This document shows, one piece after another, positions 1 to 10,374 of a stretch of DNA of 64,000 nucleotides (positions are counted from its first letter, which is position 1; each line of letters starts with the position of its first letter). Where the stretch lies: positions 66,715,639-66,779,638 of the forward strand of contig NC_134577.1 of assembly GCF_050947875.1 (NCBI RefSeq), written 5' to 3'. The position numbers and the translations under genes are program-made. This DNA comes from Dermacentor variabilis. Its lineage: Eukaryota > Arthropoda > Arachnida > Ixodida > Ixodidae. The notes below the pieces were generated by a model. That model made no database searches, was not told the origin of the DNA, and worked only from the letters and a program-made list of their open reading frames with translations.

Positions 1-2094
1 CTTGGCTGTCTTGGCATGTCTTGGCCCACCAACTATAGGTCGGATAAAACTTTAGAAAAAAGGAAAGGCCCCGCCCAGATGACCGAAGCGTGACAGCCGA
101 TTGCCTCCGCGACTAAAATATTCCCGCTAGAAAAATCGTGCTCCTGAAATGCGTAATTCTCGGTATAAATAAATACTTTTCTGTTTTGATGACAGCTTTA
201 GTAGAGCTCTCATGGCCTACAGCACATGACGGATAGCGACAGAAGAATAACCGCGTGCCTTCTACAACGCTGCACGTCGTCTGCTCTTTAGCTTCATTGA
301 AAGCGACAAAAGTAGAAAGAGCAGCTCTGCATGGCTTTTGGGCTTGTTTACATGTACACGGGGTATCTACTACTCATTTTCCAAGCTTAAAAGGAATCAG
401 CTGCTATTGAAAAAGTACTTATATAAAACAATGCATTTATCGCAACCATTACAAACCAGGAGCGGAGAATACGGTCGAGTCAGGAAGGTACAAAAATGCT
501 TCATTCATTGTTTTAAAAAAATACTCTTGGTTTTAAATAGCATAAAACTTATATTTTTGGGTTTTCTGTTTTCACAATTTCACAGCACGCATTCTACAGC
601 TTGCGCGTGCAGTAAACACTGGTGGACAGCAGTCAATCGACGGTGCTACACAACTCTAGAACACCGTCGCTAGACGCTCGGCTATCTCACTGCTGACAAT
701 GATCGTTCACGCTAAGTTGACAGCGACAAATGTTCGCGTTGAAGGCTTCTTCTGCAAATATTTTCTGTTGAGACACTCGTAGGTTTGTTTCATGCGCGCA
801 CACTTTTCTGTTTTCTCCTGAGAATGGTTTCGCTCCATCACTTCACCCCGTCCGACAAAAAACCCAGCGGCACAGTACGCGAACACCCCCGCCGCTAACA
901 GTAGGCACCAGTCTTTGGAAAACTTTTCTCGTCGTAACGTCACTCGGGAGCGAAATAAAACAACATGGGACAAACGCGCAGGATGTGTGTTCGTAGCGGT
1001 CGCCGCGGGATCCTGTTTTCAGGCAAAGCGTAGCCAAGCGCCAGCGATGCTCGCTGCAATGTTCCTTCGCCGGATCACGGCTCAGAATAAATGCACGTGG
1101 CACAAATGCCGCATCGTATGCTCGCAGTAATATTCCCGGCATGATAGACCATCACAAACAGTTCTGGAATTCACTCAGACGAGGGGATGAAGCACACAGC
1201 TGACGCGACCTCGCCCAGTTCGAAGCGCGGACGGCCATCTTCTCCGTCTGCGGCCTCACCGACCGTCGGAGAAGATGACGTTAGTCCAGAAGGCGCGCCC
1301 ATTGGTGGGTGCTCGTGGGCCTCCGCCTCGGAGGAGTAAACGCCCCCTTTTTTCTAAAGTTGTATCCGACTATCTGCCCACTGCTCAATGACAAAAAAAA
1401 AATGAAAGGCCTCGTGCATGACGCGTTTCATCAATGGCGATACGGTACGTGTCGCTGCATTGCTTCAATGCTAATCGCATTGACGCTAATCGCATTGACG
1501 TCAACATGCATCGTGAAATAGATTCTGCCGGTTCTTTTTCTTTATTATTATTAGAAACGCCACCGAGGAAAAGAGGCTGGAAACATGATACAAACCGCTG
1601 GGTGAAGCAACTCCTTGAAACGAATTCTCAGAAGTACACGCCATTCAGTTTCGAGCTAAATATTTTCAAATGGCAAGCTAACATTAGTAAACGCGTAAAA
1701 TTTCTGAGACAATTGTTCGAATGTGGATGGCTGGCTGTTACCAGCTGTTTCAAAGTGTCGAGAGAGAACTACACGTCACGCCAAGTTTGCGCTTGAAGAA
1801 AATGGCACGCATGATAAATATGATGACTGGCAAAACCAACGTTTTTGGCATAATTAGAAGCGGTAATAATAACTGCTGAACCATCTTTTTTTACCAATTT
1901 TCTTACGGTATACAAGATTTGTAGTTTGGATTTCCCGGTACGCTCGGTTAACTAGCCGCCTCTTTATATTTCGTATTAATAAAGCGCACGTTATGGGTTT
2001 TCTCTAGCCAAATCATTTGGGTTAATTGCATCATTTGCAATATACCAATTCCTTTGTTTTAGCTGCACCAAATTTTTAAAAAAACTTTTATATA
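1..2094. other. Unassigned flank, no gene recognised
   Basis: I find no recognisable gene or repeat boundary here. Several frames of 60-120 codons are open, some on both strands over the same bases (707-1142), and none has a domain I know. The minus frame at 707-973 has one hydrophobic run (about LLLAAGVFAYCAAGFFVG) but no supporting splice or start context. This stretch is not visibly homologous to the duplicated units further right, although the CR1 remnant that follows it is. Confidence 0.5.
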
Positions 2095-3150
2095 AGCTAC
2101 ATTTTTAATTTAATTTCTGTGTCTGGCGTTCTTTCCGGCTCCAGGAAAAGAACCACAGTGAAGGTTATATGTAAAGGTGGCTACAAGGTTAATGCAGCCA
2201 GATTTTTACCTATTTGTGTTATCGCAGCTTTTTCTAAGGGTCTAGGAAAAAGGTTTCTTTCGCGTATATATCATGATTTCTCGAAGTAAAAAATATTTTA
2301 ACCGTATCACAGTCTGGATTCATAAAGGGTCGTTCTTCGGAATAAACGTTATTAACTACAAAATAAACAATACCGAAATATTTTCAAAGTAATCTTTTCA
2401 ATTCAGACCTGTTTAATGATGTTAATAAAGCTCTAGAGTCTGAATCCCGACGTATTACCATACCAGCTGTTATGACAAGCCTCTTGAATTACAAGGATTC
2501 GGCTTATTCAACCGTAGACGGTCAGTTTTCCTGAAAAATACCGAACAGGGATTTTTACCAATCTTGCATGTAGTGCCTCAGGGAAGTATACTGGGCAGCC
2601 GCTCTTAAAAGCCTATAAATGATGCCATTCGCATTGACCAAACAGAAAAACTAGTTATATACGCGGACGGCAGCAGTTTAGTAAATTCTGGTCTTGATAC
2701 AAATGACCTAAAATTAATATGTAATGTTATACTTCAAAACCCTTTTTATGGTAAACGTCAAACTGTGTCAATATCATTCCGAAGAAAAGGAAAGTATTTA
2801 TTTTTCAGAGACAAAATTTTTACGCCACATTATGTCGTCAAATATGACAATCAAATGTATCGAAATTGTCAAGGTCCACAAAATTCTTGAAGTGCTTTTC
2901 AGGTCACATCTTGGCTCGGAAGTGCAGGCAGCTAGCACGCCCAGAAAACGTTCAAGTACGGGGCGCCCTTTCTCGTTGCCAAAAACTCCTCCCCGTAAAA
3001 CTCAAAATACAAATTTATCATGTTCTTTGGCGTACCGCATTAATTATTGCACATTGGTATGGGTTACGAGAACAAAAGAAAACATCGAGACTTTTCTTCC
3101 TACAAAAAAAAAAGTCAAGGCAAGTTGCAAACCATGATAATTTTGCTTGA
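2095..3150 (+). pseudogene. Degraded CR1-like LINE reverse transcriptase remnant (unit 0)
   Basis: Frame-shifted translation on the plus strand gives pieces of a CR1-type RT: a finger region with PICVIAAFSKGLGK (compare NYRPISVLPLFSKVLE in the better copy at 12.8 kb), a QSGFIKGRSS-like block, a damaged PQGSILG block near 2575-2605 and an IYADGSSL block near 2655-2680 where intact elements have YADDxS. Stops and frameshifts are numerous, so it is dead. The first bases of this stretch match 23580-23700 closely, so the same insertion exists in unit 2. Together with the 3' UTR at 4086-4890 it forms the tail of what I call unit 0, whose upstream part is missing or lies left of the window. Confidence 0.7.
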
Positions 3151-3159
3151 GCCTGCAGC

Positions 3160-4085
3160 TGATTTCTAAACTTTATTATTGTAAGTGGTGAAGAGGTAAT
3201 TTACTAAAATTTCGCTACAACTAGCACTACTCCCTCACCAAGGCCCTTAAGCACAAGGGCTATGAAGAATGTGCCATGTAAGGTCACTACTATCGCAGCA
3301 TCAGCCTCTCCTGAGAGGATGCAGTGAAAAATATCGTTGGCTTATAACGCGCAATAAATCGACCTCCTGTAAAAATTTAACACAGATTTGTTGGTTCTGC
3401 TCCCGGAAACAATGCCGGATGAAGTGGAATGTGCCACCTGTACGATGGAGGAAAGTGCTTTTTATCGTTCAGCTTCTGCTTGCCGACACTCCACCAAGAC
3501 GTGGAAAACGGTCAGACTCTCACCACAGCTACCAAAGAGGGGAGTTTCCCCACCAGTCAACAAGAATGAGTATCGTGTGCGTGTATTATTCTTAGTCGAC
3601 AGAACATGACATCAGTCTGTCACGCTTTTGTTAGCGCAGGCCGATTGGGTACGTTAGGCTTAATTAAATGAAGTTTGTTTGAGGTTTCACAGTCCCAGAT
3701 GGATTGCCAAAAGTTTCTCAGTGTTATGCGCAGGATAGCTTCAATTCTGTGAGAAGGATAGCTATGGTAGTGTTACAAGCTCTCGTTGTTATGGATGTAG
3801 CAAGTTCGTCAGCAAGCATATTGCCCACTACGCCTCTGTGGCCTGGCACCCAGCATACAATATGTGTGTCAGACCCATACATAGCATACAGACGTGAGGT
3901 CTCCACTACTGGATTTTTGTGTTTCCATAAAGACACTAAAGCTCTCACTGCACTTAGGGAGTCTGTAAATATTCGCTGTACAGACCTTCTCAAGTGTATA
4001 TGCGCCCTACAGCAGTTCGAACTGTTCAGAGACTTAGTAGTTATTATGGATTGGAATGCTCGTAACACAACTCACCTACCGTTCT
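3160..4085 (-). pseudogene. Minus-strand LINE fragment: RNase H plus C-terminal zinc knuckle
   Basis: Read on the minus strand, 4068-3724 encodes the C-terminal half of an RNase H domain: TDSLSAVRALVSL holds the third catalytic Asp and CWVPGHRGVVGNMLADELA holds the His and the closing Asp. Downstream on the same strand (about 3600-3440) follows a LINE-type zinc knuckle with CGSCGE, a His and a final Cys, then an AT-rich tail with an AATAATAAAG-like end near 3185-3171. This domain order is typical of I/R1-related non-LTR elements. A sister copy with the same 5' limit lies at 14868-15500. The element sits inside the plus-strand CR1 copy, between its RT and its 3' UTR, so it probably inserted before the tandem duplication. 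Confidence 0.72.
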
Positions 4086-4890
4086 GCACAACACGAGTTT
4101 TAAAAGGCATGAGATTGAAGGAGGTTAAAATTGTTTCTGAAACATGCAGTAAGTTTCTTATTTTACGTTTCGAATTTCTATGGTGTTTCCCCTTTATTTA
4201 TGAGGCTGGCTGTAATATGTTTTCACTATTGCATAAATTTCAGTGCTTAACGTCATTGAAGTACCACTTATGTGTACATGAAACGTACCGTTTTTACTTA
4301 TTTACACTTAGTCTTCTTGACTAAAGCTTTCATATATTTGTTTCTTGTGCCTATGTTTTTTATCCTTACCTTGTCGTTCCGTCATTATTTTGTCATTGTA
4401 TGTACACTGGGATGTCGTGTCTATTCATATAAAAACTTTCCATTAGTACGTATTACCACAAATGTTATTTTGGTTTTTTCTAGCCAGAAGTTTTGTGTGC
4501 GTGTGCTAAAATAAATGGTGTATTGATTCTTTTTCTTTCTTATCTGCTTCTGTTCCTTCATATCAATGTATCCATGCTGTTGCAGTGTCACTTATGTGTA
4601 CAGGAAAACATACAGTTATTACACATTAGCGCGTTTTTTTTTCATAGCATTTTTTTTCTTTTGGCTTTTTTGTGCTAAAATGAAAGCTGTATTGTTTTGT
4701 TTTTCTTTCCTCTGCTCCCTGTTGATCTATTGCCACCTCATAGTGATTGTATTCTTACCTTCGTTGTTACTTGCTGCCTAGTAGAGGATTATGTGTCGTC
4801 AAGCGGCTGATTACGCTTTTTACTCATAATTCCGTCCGGAAGTTTTCCGGAAAATAAACCTATATGAATTGAAATAAACTGAATTGAAAT
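4086..4890 (+). repeat. CR1-like LINE 3' UTR (unit 0)
   Basis: This T-rich non-coding stretch ends in an AATAAAC signal followed by a short TGAATTGAAA-type tail (about 4850-4889), the usual 3' end of a CR1-like LINE. Near-identical copies lie at 15501-16316 and 24140-24672. The apparent open frames inside it are T-rich and do not resemble proteins. Confidence 0.68.
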
Positions 4891-5561
4891 TATTGGAATG
4901 CATCATGTAACCGCACAAAAACAAGGGACAAATAAGGAACACACAAGACAGGCGCGGAACTTCAACTAAGATTTACTCCGGGAAATCCCACATTTTTACA
5001 AGTATCATAATCACACTCGCTAATCATCAGAGAGCCATCACTCGACGTTGGCATGCGGGCTTGGGTGCCACAAATTTGCTTGTAAATATTAGAACTCTTT
5101 ATCGCTCAATGACACTGAAGAGCTGCTTACGCAGCTGCCAGATTTCATTTTTATACAGTAAGCTTCATAGATTTCTCGGCTCAGTAGTGACGCAAACATC
5201 TTCAAGACTTTAGTGTCGCGGAACCTAGGCGTGCAATTACGACAGTGGCGACAATGGTCAGCCAGTTTGCCACCCCCGCCAATCCTTCTACTCCTGCGCG
5301 GTGCTCCTACAGTCTGACGTTTAGGCACCGTCGCGTCTGCCCTGTGTAGCTATTGCCACAAGAGAGAGGTATCTGGTACACTACCCCTATTCTGCATGGG
5401 ACGAACCTGTCGACCTGCTTGATACCACATTCATTTCTTTTGTTCTTACCCTGCACCATGTTGCACATGCCCGCCAGTTTTTTGGGCGCCGTGAAAACCA
5501 CTGGTACTTCACATTTTTCAGCCACCTTTCTGAGGTGGTGGGAGATTTGGTGGTAGTACAA
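4891..5561 (-). pseudogene. Penelope-like element fragment, GIY-YIG endonuclease region
   Basis: The minus strand encodes a Penelope-like GIY-YIG endonuclease in two frames. The first, 5561-5307, carries VVYQIPLSCGNSYTGQTRRC, matching the GIY...YIG core with the following Tyr/Gly/Arg pattern. The second, 5328-5089, carries LADHCRHCRNCTPRF, then SREIYEAYCI with the expected catalytic Glu, then SCVSSSSVSLSDKEF. A frameshift near 5310-5328 separates them, so this copy is inactive. Such elements are retroelements whose endonuclease opens the target site. The 4891-5090 part matches the element's non-coding end. A shorter copy at 18165-18395 marks the start of unit 2. Confidence 0.75.
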
Positions 5562-5640
5562 GATGGAGGGGGGGGGGCAACAGGTGTACGACGTTGCGGC
5601 TCTACGCTTGAGCGGAGCTCTGATGGGTCCCGCGCTTCCT

Positions 5641-5725
5641 TGGTACTACCACCAAATCTCCCACCGCCCCAAAAAGGTGGTTGAAAAATGTGAAGTACCG
5701 GTGGTTTTCACGCGTCGATACCTCG
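5641..5725 (+). repeat. Inverted partial copy of the same Penelope-like element
   Basis: The plus strand reads YYHQISHRPKKVVEKCEVPV, the same peptide that the minus strand gives at 5561-5500 (YYHQISHHLRKVAEKCEVPV). The two pieces are head to head across a spacer of about 80 bp that contains a G-run. Unit 2 lacks this whole 5266-5857 stretch, so it was either inserted in unit 1 or deleted from unit 2. Confidence 0.65.
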
Positions 5726-5857
5726 CTGTTTTGTTTTAGAGCGCAGCTCTTGATGGCCCGTTCCAGCAGCGTAACCAAGTGAACGAGCACAAAAGCGAAA
5801 GATGAAAGAGCGAACGCGGAGCGGCAGATGAAAGACGCGCGCCACGAACGGCGGCGA

Positions 5858-6855
5858 CCAATGAGAGCGGCCCCTTCAGTGACGTGCGCGCGGGCAACTG
5901 GTTTCATGCAGGCCCGTCCAAGCACTCTTCAAAAAACTTCGTTTCATGAATTAAGGCACGAATTTAACTGAAATGCCAACGCATTTCTACTAAAAATTCG
6001 GGAATTATTTTCTCGAAACTGGTGCCATGCTGAGAATAGGTTCCAAGTAGATCCGCCTTGTGAACTCCACGGCAAGGATTTGTAAATTGCAATATAGGCC
6101 AAAAAGTTATTACTTTAAAACGTATTTAGTGAATTTTTCTTATTTAGTCCATTATACATTTCATTTTTTCTGCCAGTAATGTCTACTTCTTCGAGTAAAC
6201 AAACTCGTGAACTAAGATTGCGCTATCTGCCACGGGCGACACATAAAAATTTTCGGAAGTGTTCGCCGAAACACCCTGTATATACAGAATTTTGAGCAAC
6301 TTACCCTGAGGATAATGATATATAAAAGCCACGCACGAATCATTCATAGCGCGCGCCCATTCATGTAATATCCACTTTTACTTACCTGCACGACACAACA
6401 TACGGTGCATCTGACGCCGACATCGGCTGCGAAAGCACGCGGCTACCGGCAGGGCGACACAAGAAATTTAGGAAAACTAAAAGCTCAGAATCACATCCAA
6501 CCGCCCTTAAACCATATGTTATTGCTAGATGTCGCCCGCGCCGTCGCGTGAAAGAACGTCGCCTATTCTAGGCAGACATCTTGCCCTTTCTGCGTGAACA
6601 AAAAGCTGTAGCTCGAGCAGGGCTCTTGCTAAAGCAAGCCCACCAAATGTCATACACGTGCCCAATGCGGCCAAGAACATTTAAAGTATTTCTTAAAAGA
6701 CAGAAACACAACAAGGCTGGTTCAAACCACTTGCTTACACAAGCAAGAACATACCGACAAAAATAACGCAGCGGTCCTTCGACCAACGCTTAAGGAATAA
6801 ACAACTGAATAAACGATAGCAAACAAGCAATAAAAAATAGGAACGCTCCCGCCGT
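5858..6855 (+). repeat. Duplicated upstream segment of GT31 gene copy 1, with dispersed repeat
   Basis: This is homologous to 18399-19382. The 5940-6290 part is a dispersed repeat that ends in AAACACCCTGTATATA, and a third, rearranged copy lies at 25740-26310. The rest leads up to the galactosyltransferase start and presumably holds its promoter. I see no TATA box or other core element I would defend. Small frames in it are not conserved between the two units. Confidence 0.6.
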
Positions 6856-7914
6856 ATGCTAGCGACGTCACAAGTCCAACAGAAACGCTACGTGAAACTG
6901 ACTTTTCCTTTGGCGATCTTAATTGCTAACCTCACCATGAAAGGTATCGATGTAGCTCGTACGCTGTCGATACTCTCAGCGCTCTCCGTTGGTTTTGTCA
7001 CCATACGCTACAAGTATGCCTGTTATCAGACAAAACGATCTACGTCGTCGACGCATTGTGGCCCTGAAAATACGATGCCTAGCTTCAAGTACGTAACACA
7101 GACGGCAAAATTTTGTGGACGAGCTGCTAATCGAACTTCGGTGCTTATCGGTGTTGTTTCAAACACGGACCATTTCGACGCTCGGGCAGCGATCCGGGAT
7201 ACCTGGGGCGGCACGGCCCTCAAAATGGACTTTGTTGTCGTCTTCCTGCTGGGAAAGACACTGGACCCGGAAGTACAGCTCAAGGTATTCGCCGAACAGG
7301 GCCTTTACGGTGATATAGTTCAGGGAGACTTTCTCGACACCTACAGGAACCTCACCTACAAGACTGTGATGCTGATCCGCTGGGCTCGGGAAAAGTGCTC
7401 GGGCGTTAATTTCGTGCTGAAGACTGACGACGACATGCTGGTCAGCGTATGGGACCTCGCCGTCGTCGTCAACAGTTTGGAGGGAGTCAAACGCACAATG
7501 TGGGGCTATCTGTATCGCGATCATCAACCCCATCGCAACGCATCCTCCAAGTGGTATGTGTCTCGGAAAGAATACGCGCCAGATACCTATCCCCCATTCC
7601 TCTCGGGGACCGGATACCTAATATCTGGTGACAGCATTGCCGCACTAGAGGAGCTCACACACGACGAGTGCTTCTTGCCTCTCGAAGACATCTACCTGAC
7701 CGCCATCGTTGCGGAGAGAGCTCAAGTGGGTCGTTTAGGTTTCGATGGCTTCTCCAATGAACACAAGCGGTTCTACCAGCCGTGCTCGACCCCCAGGGTC
7801 GTAACGTCTCATGATTGGAGCGCGGCGGCATTGCGACAAGAATGGAGTCGCGCTATCTCGCGCTTGGACTTCGGGCTGTGCGCTGGAATAAAGAAATGCC
7901 AGATGGTGTCGTAG
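6856..7914 (+). CDS. Beta-1,3-galactosyltransferase-like protein (GT31), copy 1
   Basis: This is an intact intronless 352-codon gene of glycosyltransferase family 31. Members are type II Golgi enzymes that transfer a sugar from a UDP donor onto glycoproteins or glycolipids; the exact donor and acceptor cannot be told from sequence. Visible features are a hydrophobic signal anchor at about residues 33-50, AAIRDTWGG at 111-119, the metal-binding DxD as KTDDDM at 189-194, YPPFLSGTGYLIS at 245-257 and LEDIYLT at 276-282. Sequons lie at residues 25, 92, 165 and 228. Met28 (base 6937) has a far better start context (CACCATGA) than Met1 and would leave a short cytosolic tail before the anchor, so the true protein may have 325 residues. 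An ATTAAA at 8028-8033 is a possible poly(A) signal. The paralogue at 19383 is about 91% identical. Confidence 0.92.
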   Translation: MLATSQVQQKRYVKLTFPLAILIANLTMKGIDVARTLSILSALSVGFVTIRYKYACYQTKRSTSSTHCGPENTMPSFKYVTQTAKFCGRAANRTSVLIGVVSNTDHFDARAAIRDTWGGTALKMDFVVVFLLGKTLDPEVQLKVFAEQGLYGDIVQGDFLDTYRNLTYKTVMLIRWAREKCSGVNFVLKTDDDMLVSVWDLAVVVNSLEGVKRTMWGYLYRDHQPHRNASSKWYVSRKEYAPDTYPPFLSGTGYLISGDSIAALEELTHDECFLPLEDIYLTAIVAERAQVGRLGFDGFSNEHKRFYQPCSTPRVVTSHDWSAAALRQEWSRAISRLDFGLCAGIKKCQMVS

Positions 7915-8069
7915 ACCAGATAAAAAGAAGTGTGACCGCTTGTTGTGTTCATTTTGGACATAATGTAATCAGCGTTGCACTATACAGGTAGGTAGAGTTA
8001 GCGCAGCCCCACTGCATTTCACACGTTATTAAATGCGAAGCATTTCTTTGCGAGCATTTACCACTTTGA

Positions 8070-8560
8070 CAGTATCTATCTATCCGCCTACATCTTGGTG
8101 CTCTCGTGGGCGTTTCGCTAATTTAGTATGTACCAAAATTTGCATAGTATGACAAGAGTGTATACCCACATAAATGATAGGTCATGACCCGAATATGATG
8201 ACATGCGTGTTATGAATGTCATGATACATCTGCCCAAGTCTTGTTATGCACCAAAATTGACATAGTATAGCAAGAGTGTTATGAGGAACATACATGATGG
8301 GCCTTGACATGAATGTCATGACATGCGTGTCATGTAGCTCACGAAACAGCCACCTATGTCTTGGCGCTCTCATAGTTGTTTTCTTAACTGGCTATGTATC
8401 AAATTTGCATAGTATGACAAGAGTCTATGACTAACATAAATGATAGGTTATGACCTGAACGTCATGATATGCGTGCATGTTGGTCATGAACCAGTTGCCT
8501 ACGTCTTGGTGCTCTCATGGTCGTTGTGTTAACTTGGTACGCTCCCCACACACTGCTTCG
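8070..8560. repeat. Minisatellite, about 4 units of 125-145 bp, CATGACATG-rich
   Basis: A unit containing a CTACGTCTTGGTGCTCTC-like block, then ACTTGGTATGTACC, CATAGTATGACAAGAG and a run of nested CATGACATG palindromes, restarts near 8088, 8228, 8354 and 8498. The second copy of the duplication has the same array at about 20745-21340 with roughly five restarts. Confidence 0.7.
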
Positions 8561-8599
8561 TATTACATAGATTCCCACAGGGCATGGGATCTGCCGGCT

Positions 8600-8657
8600 T
8601 TTTTGTTTGTTTGTTTGTTTGTTTGTTTGTTTGTTTGTTTGTTTGTTTGTTTGTTTC
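8600..8657 (+). repeat. (GTTT)n microsatellite
   Basis: About 14 GTTT repeats. The matching site in the second unit (about 21391-21412) is a plain short T-run, so this array expanded in unit 1 only, or collapsed in unit 2. It creates spurious Lys-Gln-Thr-Asn or Phe-Val-Cys-Leu frames. Confidence 0.9.
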
Positions 8658-8759
8658 ATTTGTCCACAGCATCATTGTAGAATAAGACAGTAATGGGCTT
8701 GTGCCAGAATGACTTCTGCAGTATACTAAGTCATTAACTCAAAAAAGGGTGATGTCTCT

Positions 8760-9535
8760 TTATATTTATTTAGAGGTAGGGTTAACAGGCGCCAAAATGC
8801 ATTGTTCACGCCGAGCAAGCTTCAAGTGTCAAACTCGCAGGGGAAAATGACGAGCTCCATGTGAAATGCCCAGGCTTTGAAAAACGGTTCGTTCAATCTA
8901 ACAGGCTCGCACAATACCATTATTGAAATGAAGGGTTGTCGTACAGGAAAACGTTACCGATACCCGACCAAGGTCGCGACGACAATCAATGAGCCTATAC
9001 CCGAAGCTGATGTTGATGTGTGCCATCGCGAACCTACTTGACGCTTTGATAATATTGTTTTTCAATTTCGTCCGCAAGGAAGGAGATACATTTATAAGGG
9101 AAAGAAAGCAAGAATGATAAACAATGACATGGGAATAACTGATAACACTAATTTATGTAACTGAGCACTTGGGTACCGACCTTGGAAGAAACTAATAGCT
9201 GTGACAGTGAAGTGCAAGCACATCCACAAACAAAAGTCTGTGCGCTCGAATAGTCGGAAAATATTTGTTAGAAGGACAGGCGGCTCCATGACTGTGCAGA
9301 TTTCTTCGGAAGTTTATCTTGATGAAATCAACTCTGCTGAGTAAATTGTAAGGTGATAGAAAGGCATCATACCCAAAATATAACACCACACCCTTATTTC
9401 GCATTTAACTTTCGGTTTTCCCCAGAGTCATTTAGTTCCTCCTTGCCCATCAATGTCAGTTCTACTGAAAATATGGCGGATGATAGTTCCTTTTTGTTAA
9501 GATAATTTTTCGTCCTAACTTTATTATAATAACAT
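8760..9535 (+). pseudogene. Degraded CR1-like LINE, ORF1 region (unit 1)
   Basis: In the plus frames this stretch encodes remnants of a tick CR1-type ORF1 protein with a baculovirus-FP-like nucleic-acid-binding segment. The block GCRTGKRYRYPTKVATTINE followed by a DVCHRE motif and a QFRPQGRRYI-like stretch is seen better in the sister copy (21624-21917). Stops and frameshifts break it. It belongs to the same LINE copy as the endonuclease region at 10375-11352, from which it is now separated by an RTE insertion. Confidence 0.6.
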
Positions 9536-10374
9536 AAACATGGTAAATTCAGAATACCTTAGTAACTTGTGCTTCGCTGATGACATTGCCTTGCTTAGTA
9601 ACTCAGGGGACCAATTGCAATGCATGCTCACTGACCTGCAGACGCAAAGCAGAAGAGTGGGTCTAAAAATTAATCTGCAGAAAACTAAAGTAATGGTTAA
9701 CCGTCTCGGAAGAGAACAGCAATTTGCAATAGGTAGCGAGGCACTGGAAGTGGTAAGGGAATACATCTACTTAGGGCAGGTAGTGACCGCGGATCCGGAT
9801 CATGAGACTGAAATAATCAGAATAGAATGGCCTGGGGCGCATTTGGCAGGCATTTTCAGATCATGAACAGCAGGTTGCCATTATCCCTCAAGAGAAAAGT
9901 GTATAACAGCTGTGTCTTACCAGTACTCACGTACGGGGCACAAACCTGGAGACTTACGAAAGGGTTCTACTTAAATTGAGGACGACGCAACGAGCTATGG
10001 AATGAACAATGATACGTGTAACGTTAAGAGATAAGAAAAGAGCAGATTGGGTGAGGGAACAAACGCACGTTAATGACATCTTAGTTGAAATCAAGAAAAA
10101 GAAATGGCGGGGCATGGGCAGGACATGTAATGAGGAGGGAAGATAACCGATGGTCATTAAGGATTACGGACTGGATTCGAAGCGAAGGGAGGCGTAGCAG
10201 GGGGCGAAAGAAAGTTAGGTGGGCAGATGAGATTAGGAAGTTTGGAGGGACAACATGGTCACAATTAGTACGTGACCGGGGTAGTTGGAGAAGTATGGGA
10301 GAGGCCTTTGCCCTGCAGTGGGCGTAACCAAGCTGATGATGATGACGGCGACGACGACGATGATGAAACATGGT
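9536..10374 (+). mobile_element. 5'-truncated RTE-like LINE with 9-bp target-site duplication
   Basis: The insertion runs from about 9545 to 10365 and is flanked by AAACATGGT at 9536-9544 and 10366-10374. The other unit has the undisturbed site at 22293-22301. The element encodes the end of an RTE-type reverse transcriptase: the catalytic CFADDIALL motif near 9570-9596, a LKINLQKTKVM block, VYNSCVLPVLTYGAQTW near 9900-9950, then WAGHVMRREDNRWSLRITDW and the C-terminal GSWRSMGEAFALQW ending at 10327. The tail is a GAT/GAC microsatellite (10334-10365). There are several frameshifts and stops between 9840 and 10110. This is a young insertion relative to the duplication. Confidence 0.88.

Noticed and set aside
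707..973. Small membrane protein gene on the minus strand near the left edge
   Set aside because: It has one hydrophobic run, but overlapping frames on both strands are equally open and no domain, start context or conserved partner supports it.
7026..7533. Open frames antisense to or overlapping the GT31 genes (also 19550-20054 and 20182-20466)
   Set aside because: They follow from the codon composition of the real gene on the plus strand and have no domain or context of their own.
8462..8680. Lys-Gln-Thr-Asn or Phe-Val-Cys-Leu repeat protein
   Set aside because: Translation of the (GTTT)n microsatellite.
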